Positions 55,130 to 64,000 are shown, counted from the stretch's first letter. The stretch is 64,000 nt of DNA from Nitrospira sp. (GCA_016715825.1 JADJXO010000001.1:619001-683000), one strand, 5' to 3'. Notes: generated by a model not told the origin, from the sequence alone. Translations and numbers: made by a program.

Positions 55130-56226
55130 AGCTCCTGGGTATTGTGAATAGACGAGGACCAGCTCTCTGGCTGGTCCTCGTATTATGGACCGGTGGGGTT
55201 CTTGGAATCGCGTATGGGGAAGAGCCTCGATCGAGAAACGCGATGGTGGCACCAACGGCACAAGTAATAGCCGATTCGTCAGTGGCCTCGGGACCTTCAG
55301 AAGAGTCTGCGACAAGCGTACAGGCGCTCGCGATCAGTGAAAACGGTGTGATTTATGCGGGGTCGTTTGGACATGGTGTGTTTCGGACCATGGATCGCGG
55401 CGCTACGTGGAACCCCGTGGGAGATGGAGTCACTGATCCCTTTATCTTGAGCGTGGCGGTCACAGGGAACGGGGTCGTGTACGCCGGAACGTTTCGCGGA
55501 GGAGTGTTCCGGTCCCGTGATGAAGGCACTACCTGGCAGCCGGTCAATGAGGGACTAAAACGGCTGGAAGTCAAATCGCTTCTGACGGTCCATCATGAGC
55601 TCTATGCCGGAACAGGCGACGGTGTGTATCGCCTTCGCAGTGCCGATGATCGCTGGGTGCCCGTCACAACTGGGCTCGCTGATACGTTGGTCCATTCTCT
55701 TGCACGGGCCGCAGACGGAACGTTGTTCGCAGGTACCTCAGGGAAAGGGATTTTTCGATTGATCCCTGGTTCTTCAGGGTGGGTTCGTGTCCGGCATGGT
55801 CTGAAAGATCATGAAGGCATGATCGAAAACTTCATCCGTGTGCTGGTGATCGATCAGGACCAGAGTATTTTGGCTGGGACGTTCGATGGGGGAGTCTTTC
55901 GCAGCACAGATGGCGGACTGACCTGGCGTCCGATCAGTAGGGCTCTTCCCAATGACTCCATCCGTGGCATCGTTCTGAGAGACCAAACCATGGTTGTTGC
56001 CACAGGGCACGGAATCTTTAAGACGGTGGATAACGGGAAACAGTGGATACCTTTGAATCGAGGTCTCACGACTCTGTCCATTCAGGTGTTACTGGGGGCA
56101 GGTGAGAGAGGGCTGTATGCGGGGACGAGTTCAGGAGTGTTCCGCAGTGACGATGGTCTTTCCTGGATAGCCGTGAATCAAGGACTGGAGGTCGGTATCG
56201 CTCCACCTCCGTTTCTCTTTCGATAA
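55126..56226 (+). CDS. Exported beta-propeller protein with BNR/Ycf48-like repeats
   Basis: The 366-residue product has a signal peptide (ALWLVLVLWTGGVLGIAYG) and at least six repeats of the form YAGxxxxGVFRSxDxGxTWxPV, for example VYAGTFRGGVFRSRDEGTTW and LAGTFDGGVFRSTDGGLTW. Such repeats fold as the blades of sialidase-like or Ycf48-like propellers that act as binding or assembly scaffolds outside the cytoplasm. A 12-bp hairpin in the DNA overlaps codons 9-19. The ATG overlaps the tatC stop by four bases. Confidence 0.85.
   Translation: MKLLGIVNRRGPALWLVLVLWTGGVLGIAYGEEPRSRNAMVAPTAQVIADSSVASGPSEESATSVQALAISENGVIYAGSFGHGVFRTMDRGATWNPVGDGVTDPFILSVAVTGNGVVYAGTFRGGVFRSRDEGTTWQPVNEGLKRLEVKSLLTVHHELYAGTGDGVYRLRSADDRWVPVTTGLADTLVHSLARAADGTLFAGTSGKGIFRLIPGSSGWVRVRHGLKDHEGMIENFIRVLVIDQDQSILAGTFDGGVFRSTDGGLTWRPISRALPNDSIRGIVLRDQTMVVATGHGIFKTVDNGKQWIPLNRGLTTLSIQVLLGAGERGLYAGTSSGVFRSDDGLSWIAVNQGLEVGIAPPPFLFR
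55152..55181 (+). repeat. 12-bp hairpin within the start of the propeller gene
   Basis: ACGAGGACCAGC (55152-55163) and GCTGGTCCTCGT (55170-55181) are exact complements around the loop TCTCTG. It begins 23 bases after the tatC stop and lies inside the signal-peptide codons. No T-tract follows. Confidence 0.6.
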
Positions 56227-56247
56227 GAGATAGAAAGGATAAACCTC

Positions 56248-56760
56248 ATGAGTGACGTTTCGAAGAACACCCGGGCCACCATCGCCGTGACGAGCAAGGG
56301 CCAGCCGATCGGGGAAATCGTGCTCAAATTCCATTCGGACGTGGCGCCGGGTCACGTGAACAACTTCATTAAGCTGTCCCAAGAGGGATTTTATAATGGT
56401 ACGACGTTTCACCGTGTCATACCTGGTTTCATGATTCAGGGGGGAGACCCCAATAGTAGGACCGCGGACCGCTCTTCACATGGGATGGGTGGACCTGGTT
56501 ATAAAGTGAAGGCCGAATTCAATAGTACGCCCCACAAGCGTGGCATCGTCTCGATGGCCAGAGCTAACGATCCCGATAGTGCCGGATCACAGTTCTTCAT
56601 TTGTGTTTCGGATGCCAACTTCCTAGACTGGCAATACACGGTTTTTGGAGAGGTCGAGAGCGGGATGGATGTCGCCGATACGATCGTCAACATGAAACGG
56701 GATGGGCGGGATAATCCGTTAGAGCGTGCGGAGATGACCGTCACGATCAGTGAACGCTAG
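56248..56760 (+). CDS. Peptidyl-prolyl cis-trans isomerase, cyclophilin type
   Basis: A 170-residue cytoplasmic cyclophilin that speeds proline isomerisation. Active-site blocks are YNGTTFHRVIPGFMIQGGDP (catalytic Arg in FHRV), SMARANDPDSAGSQFFI and the Trp-containing NFLDWQYTVFGEVESG. It has no signal peptide although its neighbours are exported. Confidence 0.95.
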   Translation: MSDVSKNTRATIAVTSKGQPIGEIVLKFHSDVAPGHVNNFIKLSQEGFYNGTTFHRVIPGFMIQGGDPNSRTADRSSHGMGGPGYKVKAEFNSTPHKRGIVSMARANDPDSAGSQFFICVSDANFLDWQYTVFGEVESGMDVADTIVNMKRDGRDNPLERAEMTVTISER

Positions 56761-56772
56761 GTGTACGTGATC

Positions 56773-57507
56773 ATGCCGGTCAAGTCTCTGTGCCTGATAT
56801 CAGCCGGGGGACTGTTAGGTCTTGTCATGATGGCCGGGTGTGCCGTTCCGCATGTGCCATCGAGAATTATCTATGAGGACCCGGTGAATTTCGTCCGATT
56901 GGAAGAAGACTCGGAAGTCCTGGCCGAATGGCCCCCGACGCATCATACCCACCCCCTTATTATCGAACCTGAGCGACTACGGAGGATCTTGTCGGGACTG
57001 ATGGTGCAGGAGCATTGGATTGCTCTGAAACGATGGCTGCGAGGCGAATCTCCGTTGGTTCCAGCTTTCACGGACGAAGAATTAACCTTGCTATCGGTGC
57101 GATTGGCGGAAGCGCTTGCAGAGGCGACCTACAACGAACGAGTCACGTTCTATCTGAGCGAGCCTCAAGCCTTCGCGAGACGCATTATCACGACGGGAGG
57201 CCTCTACATTCAGGGGACTGAACTGCATATGCTCCTGGGCAACTGGCGCATCATTTATGGCATTCCGGCCTACGGGATGATCTATGATCGACGATATCCC
57301 ATGCGGCCGACTGCGGCGAAAGGCTTTGACTTACGGTTCCAATCCACAGAGGCTGTCGTTCCTATTAAAAATAGCCTGTTCGATATCATGATAGCGAACG
57401 CCAAAGACGAGCTGGTCATTGATCTTTCCAAGCTTGAATTGCAGGAGCCGTCGATTTCTTTGCGTGATGATTGTTTGAAACAGGAAACCGGATGTGAAGG
57501 GCCGTAG
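56773..57507 (+). CDS. Lipoprotein of unknown function
   Basis: The 244-residue product has a lipoprotein signal with lipobox MAGC (LLGLVMMAGCAVPHVPS). The mature part is not a recognised family; it includes HHTHPLIIEPERLRRILSGL, a helical middle and a beta-rich TTGGLYIQGTELHMLLGNWR. A cysteine pair near the C-terminus (RDDCLKQETGCEG) may be a disulfide. The ATG at 56773 is preferred to the GTG at 56761, which abuts the cyclophilin stop. It converges on the glycosyltransferase gene with seven bases between. Confidence 0.65.
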   Translation: MPVKSLCLISAGGLLGLVMMAGCAVPHVPSRIIYEDPVNFVRLEEDSEVLAEWPPTHHTHPLIIEPERLRRILSGLMVQEHWIALKRWLRGESPLVPAFTDEELTLLSVRLAEALAEATYNERVTFYLSEPQAFARRIITTGGLYIQGTELHMLLGNWRIIYGIPAYGMIYDRRYPMRPTAAKGFDLRFQSTEAVVPIKNSLFDIMIANAKDELVIDLSKLELQEPSISLRDDCLKQETGCEGP

Positions 57508-57514
57508 TGAGTCG

Positions 57515-58498
57515 TTATCTATGAAAGCCCATCTTGGGCACTTCCAGGAGTCCTTCGATGAGGGACGACCAGCCAAGCTTGCTCTGGCCTTCCACGCGGT
57601 CCGTGAAACGAATGGGTATTTCACGAATCTCCGCGCCGAGTTGAACGGCTCGCCAAGCCAGCTCTACCTGAAAGACGTATCCCTTCGCACCCACCGTTTC
57701 AAGGCGCATGCTCAGTAACAGGTCGCGATGGTAACATCGAAAGCCGCCCGTCCAGTCATGGATCATAGGACCTAAAAAGAGCCTGACATAGGTGTTGCCG
57801 CAGCGAGAGACCAGGCGTCGCCTGGCGTCCCAGTTGTCGGTGCCCCCACCAGGCACGTAGCGACTGCCGATTACCAGCTTGGCGGTTTTGCTACCGTGCA
57901 CCAAGCGAGGTACGTCCCACGGGGCGTGGCTGAAATCACAATCCATTTCGATGATACGGTCATACTTTCGTTGGAGCGCCCAGTTAAATCCTGCCAAATA
58001 GGCTGGCCCGAGTCCTTGTTTCCGTGGCCGATGCAACACATGGACGTGCCCATATCTGCAACTCAGTTCATCGGCGAGTTGGCCGGTTCCATCCGGTGAA
58101 TTATCATCGACGACTACAATATCAGTGACGAGATAGCGACTAATCGCATTGATGAGCGCTTCAAGGTTGGCTCGTTCGTTGTACGTTGGAAGCACAATGA
58201 CGATCGATTGGTCAAAGGTGAATGGCGAGTTAGGGACAAGCGGGCTGCCGAGCGCAAGCTGGGAATATTCGGGAGATGGACCATCGGGAGGTATGTGCTC
58301 GCTGATGGCGATGCGTGCACTATCGGCTCCACGAGCGACGAGGTCTTCGACGTCCTCAAAGTTCTGGACGAGATAGGCTTCGTCGGCATGTAACTGTTTT
58401 AAGGAGAATGATCGATCAACGGTTGAGACTCGGCAATACCGCACTGGGGGAGTCTCGACCTCCTCAAACGATGCGGGGAGTGGTTGGCCAATCGGCAT
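57515..58498 (-). CDS. Polyprenol-phosphate mannosyltransferase-like GT2 enzyme with N-terminal extension
   Basis: From about residue 98 this is a DPM1-type family 2 glycosyltransferase: IVIVLPTYNERANLEALINA, IVVVDDNSPDGTGQLADEL, the metal-binding IIEMDCDFSHAP, and HDWTGGFRCYHRDLLL. Such enzymes transfer a sugar from GDP or UDP to polyprenol phosphate at the inner membrane. No membrane helix follows the catalytic domain. The first 97 residues are unusual: polar, with RVSTVDRSFSLKQLHADEAY and FEDVEDLVARGADS, and not part of the family. A start inside the frame near the catalytic domain cannot be excluded. Confidence 0.85.
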   Translation of the reverse strand: MPIGQPLPASFEEVETPPVRYCRVSTVDRSFSLKQLHADEAYLVQNFEDVEDLVARGADSARIAISEHIPPDGPSPEYSQLALGSPLVPNSPFTFDQSIVIVLPTYNERANLEALINAISRYLVTDIVVVDDNSPDGTGQLADELSCRYGHVHVLHRPRKQGLGPAYLAGFNWALQRKYDRIIEMDCDFSHAPWDVPRLVHGSKTAKLVIGSRYVPGGGTDNWDARRRLVSRCGNTYVRLFLGPMIHDWTGGFRCYHRDLLLSMRLETVGAKGYVFQVELAWRAVQLGAEIREIPIRFTDRVEGQSKLGWSSLIEGLLEVPKMGFHR

Positions 58499-58620
58499 AA
58501 TGAGTTAGGTGCATACCATCTGTTCGTCGCTCGACCAGGTTGCCTCAACCGAAGAAGTGGGCGGATTTTAGATGACTACACCGAGCCGTGCAAGTAGATG
58601 CGGGTGCGAGTCGTTCATTT

Positions 58621-58650
58621 TTGACAGTGCGCGAACGGCTATGGTACAGT
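58621..58650 (+). promoter_or_regulatory. Sigma-70-type promoter for the FAD oxidoreductase gene
   Basis: TTGACA (58621-58626) and TACAGT (58645-58650) are 18 bases apart. The predicted leader is about 50 bases. Confidence 0.45.
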
Positions 58651-58706
58651 CCGCGAATCGTTGATATTCCAGGTGTTTTTATCATCAGAAGTGAAGGGTA
58701 CTTGTT

Positions 58707-60062
58707 ATGAGTGGATCGCGGTCACATGTGATTATTGTTGCGGGAGCCGGGCCAGCTGGCATGGCCGTCGCCAGTTCGCTTTCGAAAGCCGGACATGACA
58801 TTATCATTCTCAATCGAGACATCAGATTCGGAGGGTTGGCTGAGTATGGAATCTTCCCTTCTAAATTGAAACTTCGGGGTGGTCTTAAGAAACAATATTG
58901 GGAGTTGCTTCAGCAGAAAAATGTGCACTATTTCGGGAATATCTCGATCGGCAACGGGAAAGACTTGACGGTTGATGATGTGCGTGGACTTGGAGCAAGC
59001 GCAGTTGTGTTCACCATTGGGGCGCAAGGAACGAAAGCGATCGGAGTGGAGGGAGATTCAGCACAGGGTGTGTTCCACGCGAAAGATGTCGTGTATCACT
59101 ACAATCGCCTTCCTGGTTTTGGAGACCGCCCCTTTGAAGTGGGAAAACATGTCTGTGTGATTGGTGCCGGGGACGTGATGGTGGACATTGCGCACTGGTT
59201 GGTTCGCTATAAGAAGGTCGAGCGGGTCACGGCCATTGTCCGACGAGGTCCGGTGGAACGAAAGTACAATCCGAAGGAGATCCGTAGTATCTGCGCCAAT
59301 ATGGATTTGGAAGGGATCCGTGGTGAGTTCGCACGGATCAAAGATCGTTTGGCTACGGTAGGGCAGAACCATGATGAGGTCTTCAAAGGGTTTACGGACG
59401 AATTCATGAAGTGCGAGCCTCCGGTGTCAGAAGCAAAAATGGGCTTCCGCTTCCTGGCTTCTCCAAAGCGTATTTTGGTAGATGAGCACAATTGTGTTCG
59501 TGCGCTTGAAATGGAGGATAATCGGTTGGATCCAAAGGGCGAGGATACCGTCGCGGTCGGGTTGAAGCAGTACTATGAATTTCCCTGTGACGCGGTCGTA
59601 TTTGCCGTCGGCGACAAGGTTGATGAGACCGTCGGTCTCCCCTATAAGAACGGGACATTCATTACGAACCCAACCAAAACGGGTAACGATCCTGACGATG
59701 CGCTTTTTCAGGCTTACGACGAGACGAGCGGGAAAGTAATGGATGGCGTTTTCCTCGCTGGTTGGGCCAGAAAAGCGAGTGAAGGTCTTGTCGGTGTGGC
59801 GAAGCGCGACGGTGATTGGTGTGCAGAGGTTGTGGAGCGGTATCTGTCGACCAAAAACTCGGGTGGGGATGCAAAAACGGTGTTGAGCCAGTTACATTCA
59901 CTGCTCAGAACGCGACAGAGTCGTCCGGTTGATGTGAACGGGCTGCGGGCGCTTGAAGCGGCGGAGCGCGCATTCGCTGGAGAAAACGATTGTATCGGGG
60001 AGTTCAAATTTACAGCGAATCAGGACATGCTGGCCTGTATCGAACAGGGAAAGTCGTCCTAG
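58707..60062 (+). CDS. FAD/NAD(P)-dependent oxidoreductase, ferredoxin-NADP reductase or GltD-like
   Basis: The 451-residue flavoprotein has an FAD-binding AGAGPAGMAVASSLSKAGH at the N-terminus and a second dinucleotide fold VIGAGDVMVDIAHWLVRY near residue 155, the arrangement of adrenodoxin-reductase and GltD small-subunit-type enzymes. Other blocks are FGGLAEYGIFPSKLKLRGG, the GLAEYGIFP being typical of GltD, and DGVFLAGWARKASEGLVGVA. It lacks the iron-sulfur N-terminal domain of GltD, so it may work with ferredoxin. The tail (DVNGLRALEAAERAFAGEND) is like FprA. Confidence 0.82.
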   Translation: MSGSRSHVIIVAGAGPAGMAVASSLSKAGHDIIILNRDIRFGGLAEYGIFPSKLKLRGGLKKQYWELLQQKNVHYFGNISIGNGKDLTVDDVRGLGASAVVFTIGAQGTKAIGVEGDSAQGVFHAKDVVYHYNRLPGFGDRPFEVGKHVCVIGAGDVMVDIAHWLVRYKKVERVTAIVRRGPVERKYNPKEIRSICANMDLEGIRGEFARIKDRLATVGQNHDEVFKGFTDEFMKCEPPVSEAKMGFRFLASPKRILVDEHNCVRALEMEDNRLDPKGEDTVAVGLKQYYEFPCDAVVFAVGDKVDETVGLPYKNGTFITNPTKTGNDPDDALFQAYDETSGKVMDGVFLAGWARKASEGLVGVAKRDGDWCAEVVERYLSTKNSGGDAKTVLSQLHSLLRTRQSRPVDVNGLRALEAAERAFAGENDCIGEFKFTANQDMLACIEQGKSS

Positions 60063-60077
60063 TCTGGGTTGAAGCCG

Positions 60078-60938
60078 TTATCCATGCCCCCATTTTAGCT
60101 TTCCCCGCAACACCTCATAGTAGTGACTCTCTGGAAAACGAATCAATCGGGTTCGGTGGTCTGACGTCTTGATGACCGCGTTATCCCCCTGAATAATGGC
60201 GACTCCGACTTGGCCGTCGAGCGTAACCATCGATCCTTCATCCTGACTCGTTAAGGTAACGTCAATCACCACAGTGCTTGGGACGATAAGCGGCCGATGG
60301 CTCAAGGTGTGTGGGCAAATCGGCGTCAAAATGAGGGCCTGCACGCCAGGATTGATGAGAGGGCCCCCTGCCGAGAGTGAGTAGGCCGTTGATCCCGTGG
60401 GTGTTCCGATGATGAGGCCGTCCCCTCTTAAGTTCGTGACGAATTGACCGTCGATCGAAATCTGTAAGTCGATCATGCGGGCGAGGGTGCCTTTGCTGAT
60501 GACCACATCATTCAGAACTGTCCCTCGGGCGACGGTTTCCCCATGGCGATGAATATGGGTTGCCAGCATGAGTCGTTCATCAAGGACGCAATCGTTGGCA
60601 AATACGCGGTCCAGTGAGGGATACAGATTGTCTAGCCGCACTTCCGTCAAAAATCCAAGGCCGCCCATGTTGACGCCAAGAATGGGAATGCTACGCTCAG
60701 CTGCGAGGCGCGCAGCACTCAGGATGGTCCCGTCTCCACCTAACACCAAGAGGACGTCCGCCTTCTCAGCCAGCTGAGTTTTCGGCATGCCACCAGGCTC
60801 GTTCAGCAACGCTGCAGATGTTGCATCGAGCAGGACATCGATGCTGCGGGCACGGAGCCAGGCCACTACCCCTAATAACGTACTCTTGACCTCTAGGAAC
60901 TTGGGCTTCGTTAAGATGCCGATGCTTTTGCTTCTCAT
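60078..60938 (-). CDS. nadK: NAD kinase
   Basis: NadK phosphorylates NAD to NADP. The 286 residues contain the GGDG motif (VLLVLGGDGTILSAARLA), VNMGGLGFLTEV, and GDGLIIGTPTGSTAYSLSAG. The frame continues to 61112, but the ATG at 60938 gives the usual SIGILTKPKF start and follows a good promoter; the upstream 58 residues are not protein-like. It converges on the oxidoreductase gene, whose product may use NADPH. Confidence 0.95.
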   Translation of the reverse strand: MRSKSIGILTKPKFLEVKSTLLGVVAWLRARSIDVLLDATSAALLNEPGGMPKTQLAEKADVLLVLGGDGTILSAARLAAERSIPILGVNMGGLGFLTEVRLDNLYPSLDRVFANDCVLDERLMLATHIHRHGETVARGTVLNDVVISKGTLARMIDLQISIDGQFVTNLRGDGLIIGTPTGSTAYSLSAGGPLINPGVQALILTPICPHTLSHRPLIVPSTVVIDVTLTSQDEGSMVTLDGQVGVAIIQGDNAVIKTSDHRTRLIRFPESHYYEVLRGKLKWGHG

Positions 60939-60971
60939 TCGGTGTGCGTGATAGAGGAGAGAATGAGTGTA

Positions 60972-61001
60972 ATTGTATAGAGATCTTTCTTTTAATGTCA
61001 A
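60972..61001 (-). promoter_or_regulatory. Sigma-70-type promoter for nadK
   Basis: On the minus strand a perfect TTGACA (61001-60996) and TACAAT (60977-60972) are 18 bases apart. Transcription should begin near 60965, leaving about 27 bases before the ATG. Confidence 0.65.
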
Positions 61002-61019
61002 TGAGAAGTCTCTTCTCAT
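61001..61019. promoter_or_regulatory. Palindrome at the edge of the nadK promoter
   Basis: ATGAGAAG, the loop TCT and CTTCTCAT form a perfect 8-bp inverted repeat whose left end shares a base with the nadK -35 box. It lies between the divergent nadK and clpC promoters and could be an operator. Confidence 0.4.
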
Positions 61020-61101
61020 TGTGATGGATAGAGGTTTCAAGCAGAACTCAGAACCATGCAACGGATGTTGTTGTGTCACCAGTCTCGTTCTCCTCTGAAC
61101 C

Positions 61102-61130
61102 TTGACTCTCAATCATACTGTGGTTAGAAT
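61102..61130 (+). promoter_or_regulatory. Sigma-70-type promoter for clpC
   Basis: TTGACT (61102-61107) and TAGAAT (61125-61130) are 17 bases apart. The leader to the clpC ATG is about 62 bases. Confidence 0.6.
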
Positions 61131-61198
61131 TAGCTCAAGATTTTTCAAGGGTTTTGCTCCGGCGCGAACAAGGTGTGCACTCACTAAGAGGAGGCAGG

Positions 61199-63625
61199 AT
61201 GTTCGAACGATTTACTGACAAAGGTCGAAAGATCATCATCCTTGCGCGGGAAGAAGCCGAACGTCATCAAAACGATTACCTCGGCACTGAACATCTGGTC
61301 TTAGCGATCCTCCGTGAGTCGGATGGGATTGCGCTGATGATCCTAAAAAAGATGGGACTCTCCACGGAGCAGATCCGGCTTGAGATCGAACGGAATCTGC
61401 CTGGTGGAGGGACTACGATGACATTCGGGGAAATCCCGTTTAGTCCTCGAGTGAAGAAAGTGATCGAGTACGGAGTCGAGGAAGCGAGGTTGCTGGGTCA
61501 CAACCATATCGGTAGTGAACATCTTCTTCTTGGTCTCCTCCGTGAAGAGGAAGGAATCGGTGGGAAAATCCTTCGGAGCTTGGGAGCCAATCTTCTCACG
61601 GCGCGGCAATTGACCGTGACGTTCTTGCGGAAGTCAGCGCCACGGGAGAGGGATCGGAAGAGCAATACGCCGGCGCTTGACGAATTCGGTCGGGATCTGA
61701 CCCAGTTGGCGCAAGAGGGTCAGTTGGATCCTGTGATCGGACGGGCCGATGAAATTGAACGCGTCCTCCAGATTCTGAGCCGAAGAAGTAAGAATAATCC
61801 GGTATTGATCGGTGAATCCGGTGTCGGAAAGACGGCGATTGTGGAAGGGCTTGCTCAACGGATCATTCAATCTGAAGTTCCCGATAACCTCCTCTCCCGC
61901 CGGGTCATTGCGTTGGATCTTGGTTCGCTCGTCGCGGGGACCAAGTATCGCGGGCAGTTCGAAGAACGCCTCAAGGTCGTCATGAAGGAGATCGTGCAAG
62001 CGGGGAATATCATCATTTTTATTGATGAGCTTCACACGCTGGTAGGGGCGGGAGCTGCGGAAGGGTCGATCGATGCTTCTAATATGCTGAAGCCCGCTCT
62101 CTCACGCGGTGAGATTCAATGTATTGGGGCCACAACCTTGGACGAATACCGTAAGCATATTGAAAAGGACGGAGCGTTGAAACGGCGGTTCCAACCGATC
62201 TACGTTCAACCACCCAATCTTGATGAAACGATACGCATTATCCAAGGGCTTCGGGACCGATATGAAGAACACCATGGTGTAGAAATTACGGAAGAAGCCA
62301 TTGTTGAGGCCGTAAAGTTGTCGGATCGGTATATCACCGATCGATTCCTGCCGGACAAGGCCATTGATTTGATCGATGAAACCGGCTCTCGTGCCAAGCT
62401 CCAGACGTACGCCCTTCCGTCTGAACTGAAAGCGATGGAGCAGGAACTCAAGAAGGTTGCGCGCGAAAAGGAACTCTCGATCTCCATGCAGAACTTTGAG
62501 GAGGCTGTTCGACATCGTGAGGAAGAAGAACGGCTGCGTAAGTTGCTCGATGAATCCAAGCGAGAGTGGAAAAAGAATCAGGAAAAGAACAAGCCTGTGA
62601 TCGGCAAGGAGGATGTTGCGTACGTCGTTTCTAAAATGACCGGGATCCCGCTCTTCAAATTGGAAGAGGAGGAATCGAACAAGCTTCTGCGGATGGAAGA
62701 GTTCTTGCATAAGCGCGTGGTCGGACAAAATGAAGCGATTTCTGCGGTGGCTCGTGCCATCCGTCGTTCCCGAGCCGGGCTGAAAGAGGTCAAAAAGCCG
62801 ATTGGTTCGTTCATCTTCCTCGGGCCGACCGGTGTCGGGAAAACAGAATTGGCGAGAACGTTGGCGGAGTTTTTGTTCAACAGCGAAGACGCATTGATTC
62901 GCGTTGACATGTCCGAATACCAGGAGAAGTTTACGAGTTCCCGTTTATTCGGAGCGCCTCCTGGCTATGTTGGGTATGAAGAGGGAGGGCAGTTGACGGA
63001 GAAGGTCCGTCGCCGACCGTATTCAGTCGTACTATTCGATGAAATCGAAAAAGCACATCCCGACGTGTTTAACGTGTTACTGCAAGTGTTGGATGATGGG
63101 GTGTTGACCGATAGCCTTGGACGAAAGGTTGATTTTAAGAATACCGTCGTCATCATGACGTCCAATATTGGGACCAAGATGATTCAAAAGGGGGTATCTC
63201 TTGGGTTCCAGAGCACCGAAGGCGAAGCTGCACGGAAGAAAAAGGATGAGGTTCTCGGTGAGCTTCGGAAATCGTTCAGCCCGGAGTTCTTGAACCGTAT
63301 CGATGAAATTGTGATTTTCCATCAGCTGGAGAAAGAGCAGCTCTACTGCATCTTGGACATTCTGCTTCGTGAATTGAATCTCAGGTTATTGGACAAGGGA
63401 ATAGAGATTGAGGTCGATGACGAAGTCAAACAATGGTTGATTCAGGAAGGGTATGAACCGCTATATGGAGCCAGACCCATGCGGCGAGCCATCCAACGTG
63501 CTATTGGGGACCCGCTTTCGGATGAATTGATCAGAGGACGATTCAAGGAAAGTCGGAAGGTGAAAGTCGTGCTTCGAGACGGAGCACCAACCTTCATAGA
63601 GCAGGAGGCGATGGCCGGAGTCTAA
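61199..63625 (+). CDS. clpC: ATP-dependent Clp protease ATP-binding subunit ClpC
   Basis: ClpC unfolds proteins and feeds them to ClpP. The 808 residues comprise a Clp N-domain repeat ([40 protein letters not shown]), a first AAA+ module with Walker A GESGVGKT and [16 protein letters not shown], a UVR/M-domain segment ([18 protein letters not shown]), and a second AAA+ module with [18 protein letters not shown] and [18 protein letters not shown]. The end [17 protein letters not shown] is standard. GAGGAGG four bases before the ATG fixes the start at 61199; the frame continues to 61154 without support. Confidence 0.96.
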   Translation: MFERFTDKGRKIIILAREEAERHQNDYLGTEHLVLAILRESDGIALMILKKMGLSTEQIRLEIERNLPGGGTTMTFGEIPFSPRVKKVIEYGVEEARLLGHNHIGSEHLLLGLLREEEGIGGKILRSLGANLLTARQLTVTFLRKSAPRERDRKSNTPALDEFGRDLTQLAQEGQLDPVIGRADEIERVLQILSRRSKNNPVLIGESGVGKTAIVEGLAQRIIQSEVPDNLLSRRVIALDLGSLVAGTKYRGQFEERLKVVMKEIVQAGNIIIFIDELHTLVGAGAAEGSIDASNMLKPALSRGEIQCIGATTLDEYRKHIEKDGALKRRFQPIYVQPPNLDETIRIIQGLRDRYEEHHGVEITEEAIVEAVKLSDRYITDRFLPDKAIDLIDETGSRAKLQTYALPSELKAMEQELKKVAREKELSISMQNFEEAVRHREEEERLRKLLDESKREWKKNQEKNKPVIGKEDVAYVVSKMTGIPLFKLEEEESNKLLRMEEFLHKRVVGQNEAISAVARAIRRSRAGLKEVKKPIGSFIFLGPTGVGKTELARTLAEFLFNSEDALIRVDMSEYQEKFTSSRLFGAPPGYVGYEEGGQLTEKVRRRPYSVVLFDEIEKAHPDVFNVLLQVLDDGVLTDSLGRKVDFKNTVVIMTSNIGTKMIQKGVSLGFQSTEGEAARKKKDEVLGELRKSFSPEFLNRIDEIVIFHQLEKEQLYCILDILLRELNLRLLDKGIEIEVDDEVKQWLIQEGYEPLYGARPMRRAIQRAIGDPLSDELIRGRFKESRKVKVVLRDGAPTFIEQEAMAGV

Positions 63626-63659
63626 TGCCTTCGTGAGTACCAGAATTTCCCTCTAATGC

Positions 63660-63698
63660 GAAACGGCCTCTGCGGTCAATAGCCGCAGAGGCCGTTTC
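63660..63698 (+). terminator. Strong hairpin terminator after clpC
   Basis: GAAACGGCCTCTGCGG and its exact complement CCGCAGAGGCCGTTTC form a 16-bp stem around a seven-base loop, 35 bases after the clpC stop. The TTTC at the 3' edge of the stem is followed by ATTACT, so the T-tract is short. The stem is symmetrical and could also work on the other strand. Confidence 0.75.
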
Positions 63699-63725
63699 AT
63701 TACTAGGCCTGTGTGTGGGATGTTT

Positions 63726-64000
63726 ATGCAGATCGATCTTCCGTCCAATCAATTAGAAACTCCAGGCTGTGTGAGGTGGCGCCCCGGTCTGGTTCTTGGT
63801 ATTGAGTCCTCATGCGATGATACGGCTGCTGCCATCATTGATAACAAGGGCACGGTGTTGTCGAATGTTGTGTCTTCTCAGATAGGCATCCATGAAAAAT
63901 TCGGCGGCATCGTCCCCGAATTGGCGGCTCGAGCCCATCTCGGCCTGATCGATCAGGTTGTAGAACAGGCATTGTCGCAGGCTCACGTCTCTAAGTGCGA
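63726..64000 (+). CDS. tsaD: tRNA N6-adenosine threonylcarbamoyltransferase TsaD, 5' part
   Basis: The gene is cut by the window end after 91 codons. From about residue 22 the frame reads LVLGIESSCDDTAAAIIDNK, then SSQIGIHEKFGGIVPELAAR and AHLGLIDQVVEQAL, the N-terminus of TsaD/Gcp including the metal-binding H in ARAHL. TsaD works with TsaB (52701-53492) in t6A synthesis. The ATG at 63726 adds about 20 residues before the usual start of the family; a GTG at 63771 is possible. Confidence 0.92.
   Translation, partial: MQIDLPSNQLETPGCVRWRPGLVLGIESSCDDTAAAIIDNKGTVLSNVVSSQIGIHEKFGGIVPELAARAHLGLIDQVVEQALSQAHVSKC

Overview
The window looks like chromosome of a Gram-negative member of the Nitrospirota, most plausibly Nitrospira. 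This is inferred from the combination of an LPS export gene (lptD), a MoaD-MoaE fusion, DUF507 and DUF465 small proteins, a PA0069-type radical SAM protein, several c-di-GMP proteins and moderate-to-high GC. No rRNA marker is present, so the assignment is not proven. There is no CRISPR array and no rRNA operon.

Left end (1-5900): a scar region. A catalytic-domain fragment of a tyrosine recombinase lies next to tRNA-Ser(GCT). It is followed by a dead IS256-family transposase, a zinc-ribbon microprotein, a possible structured RNA, a PilZ protein, tRNA-Ser(TGA) and small membrane or lipoprotein genes. From 5.9 to 9.8 kb lie serS (interrupted by a one-base deletion in a homopolymer), a radical SAM protein, a rhodanese and a Skp-like chaperone.

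From 10.4 to 14.8 kb is an accessory biosynthetic patch: an alpha/alpha-toroid protein converges on a cassette of an AAC(3)-like acyltransferase, a chorismate pyruvate-lyase and a PaaK-like CoA ligase. From 15.3 to 24.8 kb is housekeeping on the plus strand: moaC, moaD-moaE, moaA, then accD, folC, lptD, trxA and recN. From 24.8 to 32.8 kb are minus-strand signalling and envelope genes: an HD-GYP response regulator, an NtrC-type regulator with its kinase, two exported proteins, a PP2C phosphatase and a YprB-like nuclease. Small conserved genes and bcp follow up to 35.8 kb.

From 36.0 to 47.1 kb is a type I restriction-modification island in the order hsdM, hsdS, SF1 helicase, fic, hsdR. hsdS is split by a decayed IS3-family element with a CTC target duplication. 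The helicase, hsdR and the IS transposase all carry frameshifts, and every one is in the +1 direction. hsdR also contains a 2-kb block whose codons almost all end in G or C, unlike both flanks. The system as read cannot make a complete enzyme unless the frameshifts are sequencing errors and the IS excises.

From 47.2 to 64 kb the chromosome returns to core genes: a zinc-ribbon microprotein, tandem DUF3391/HD-GYP paralogues, then radA, a lipoprotein gene, tsaB, rimI, a DUF465 gene, tatC, a beta-propeller gene, a cyclophilin and a second lipoprotein. A polyprenol-phosphate glycosyltransferase, an FAD oxidoreductase, divergent nadK and clpC with recognisable sigma-70 promoters, a strong terminator and the start of tsaD complete the window.
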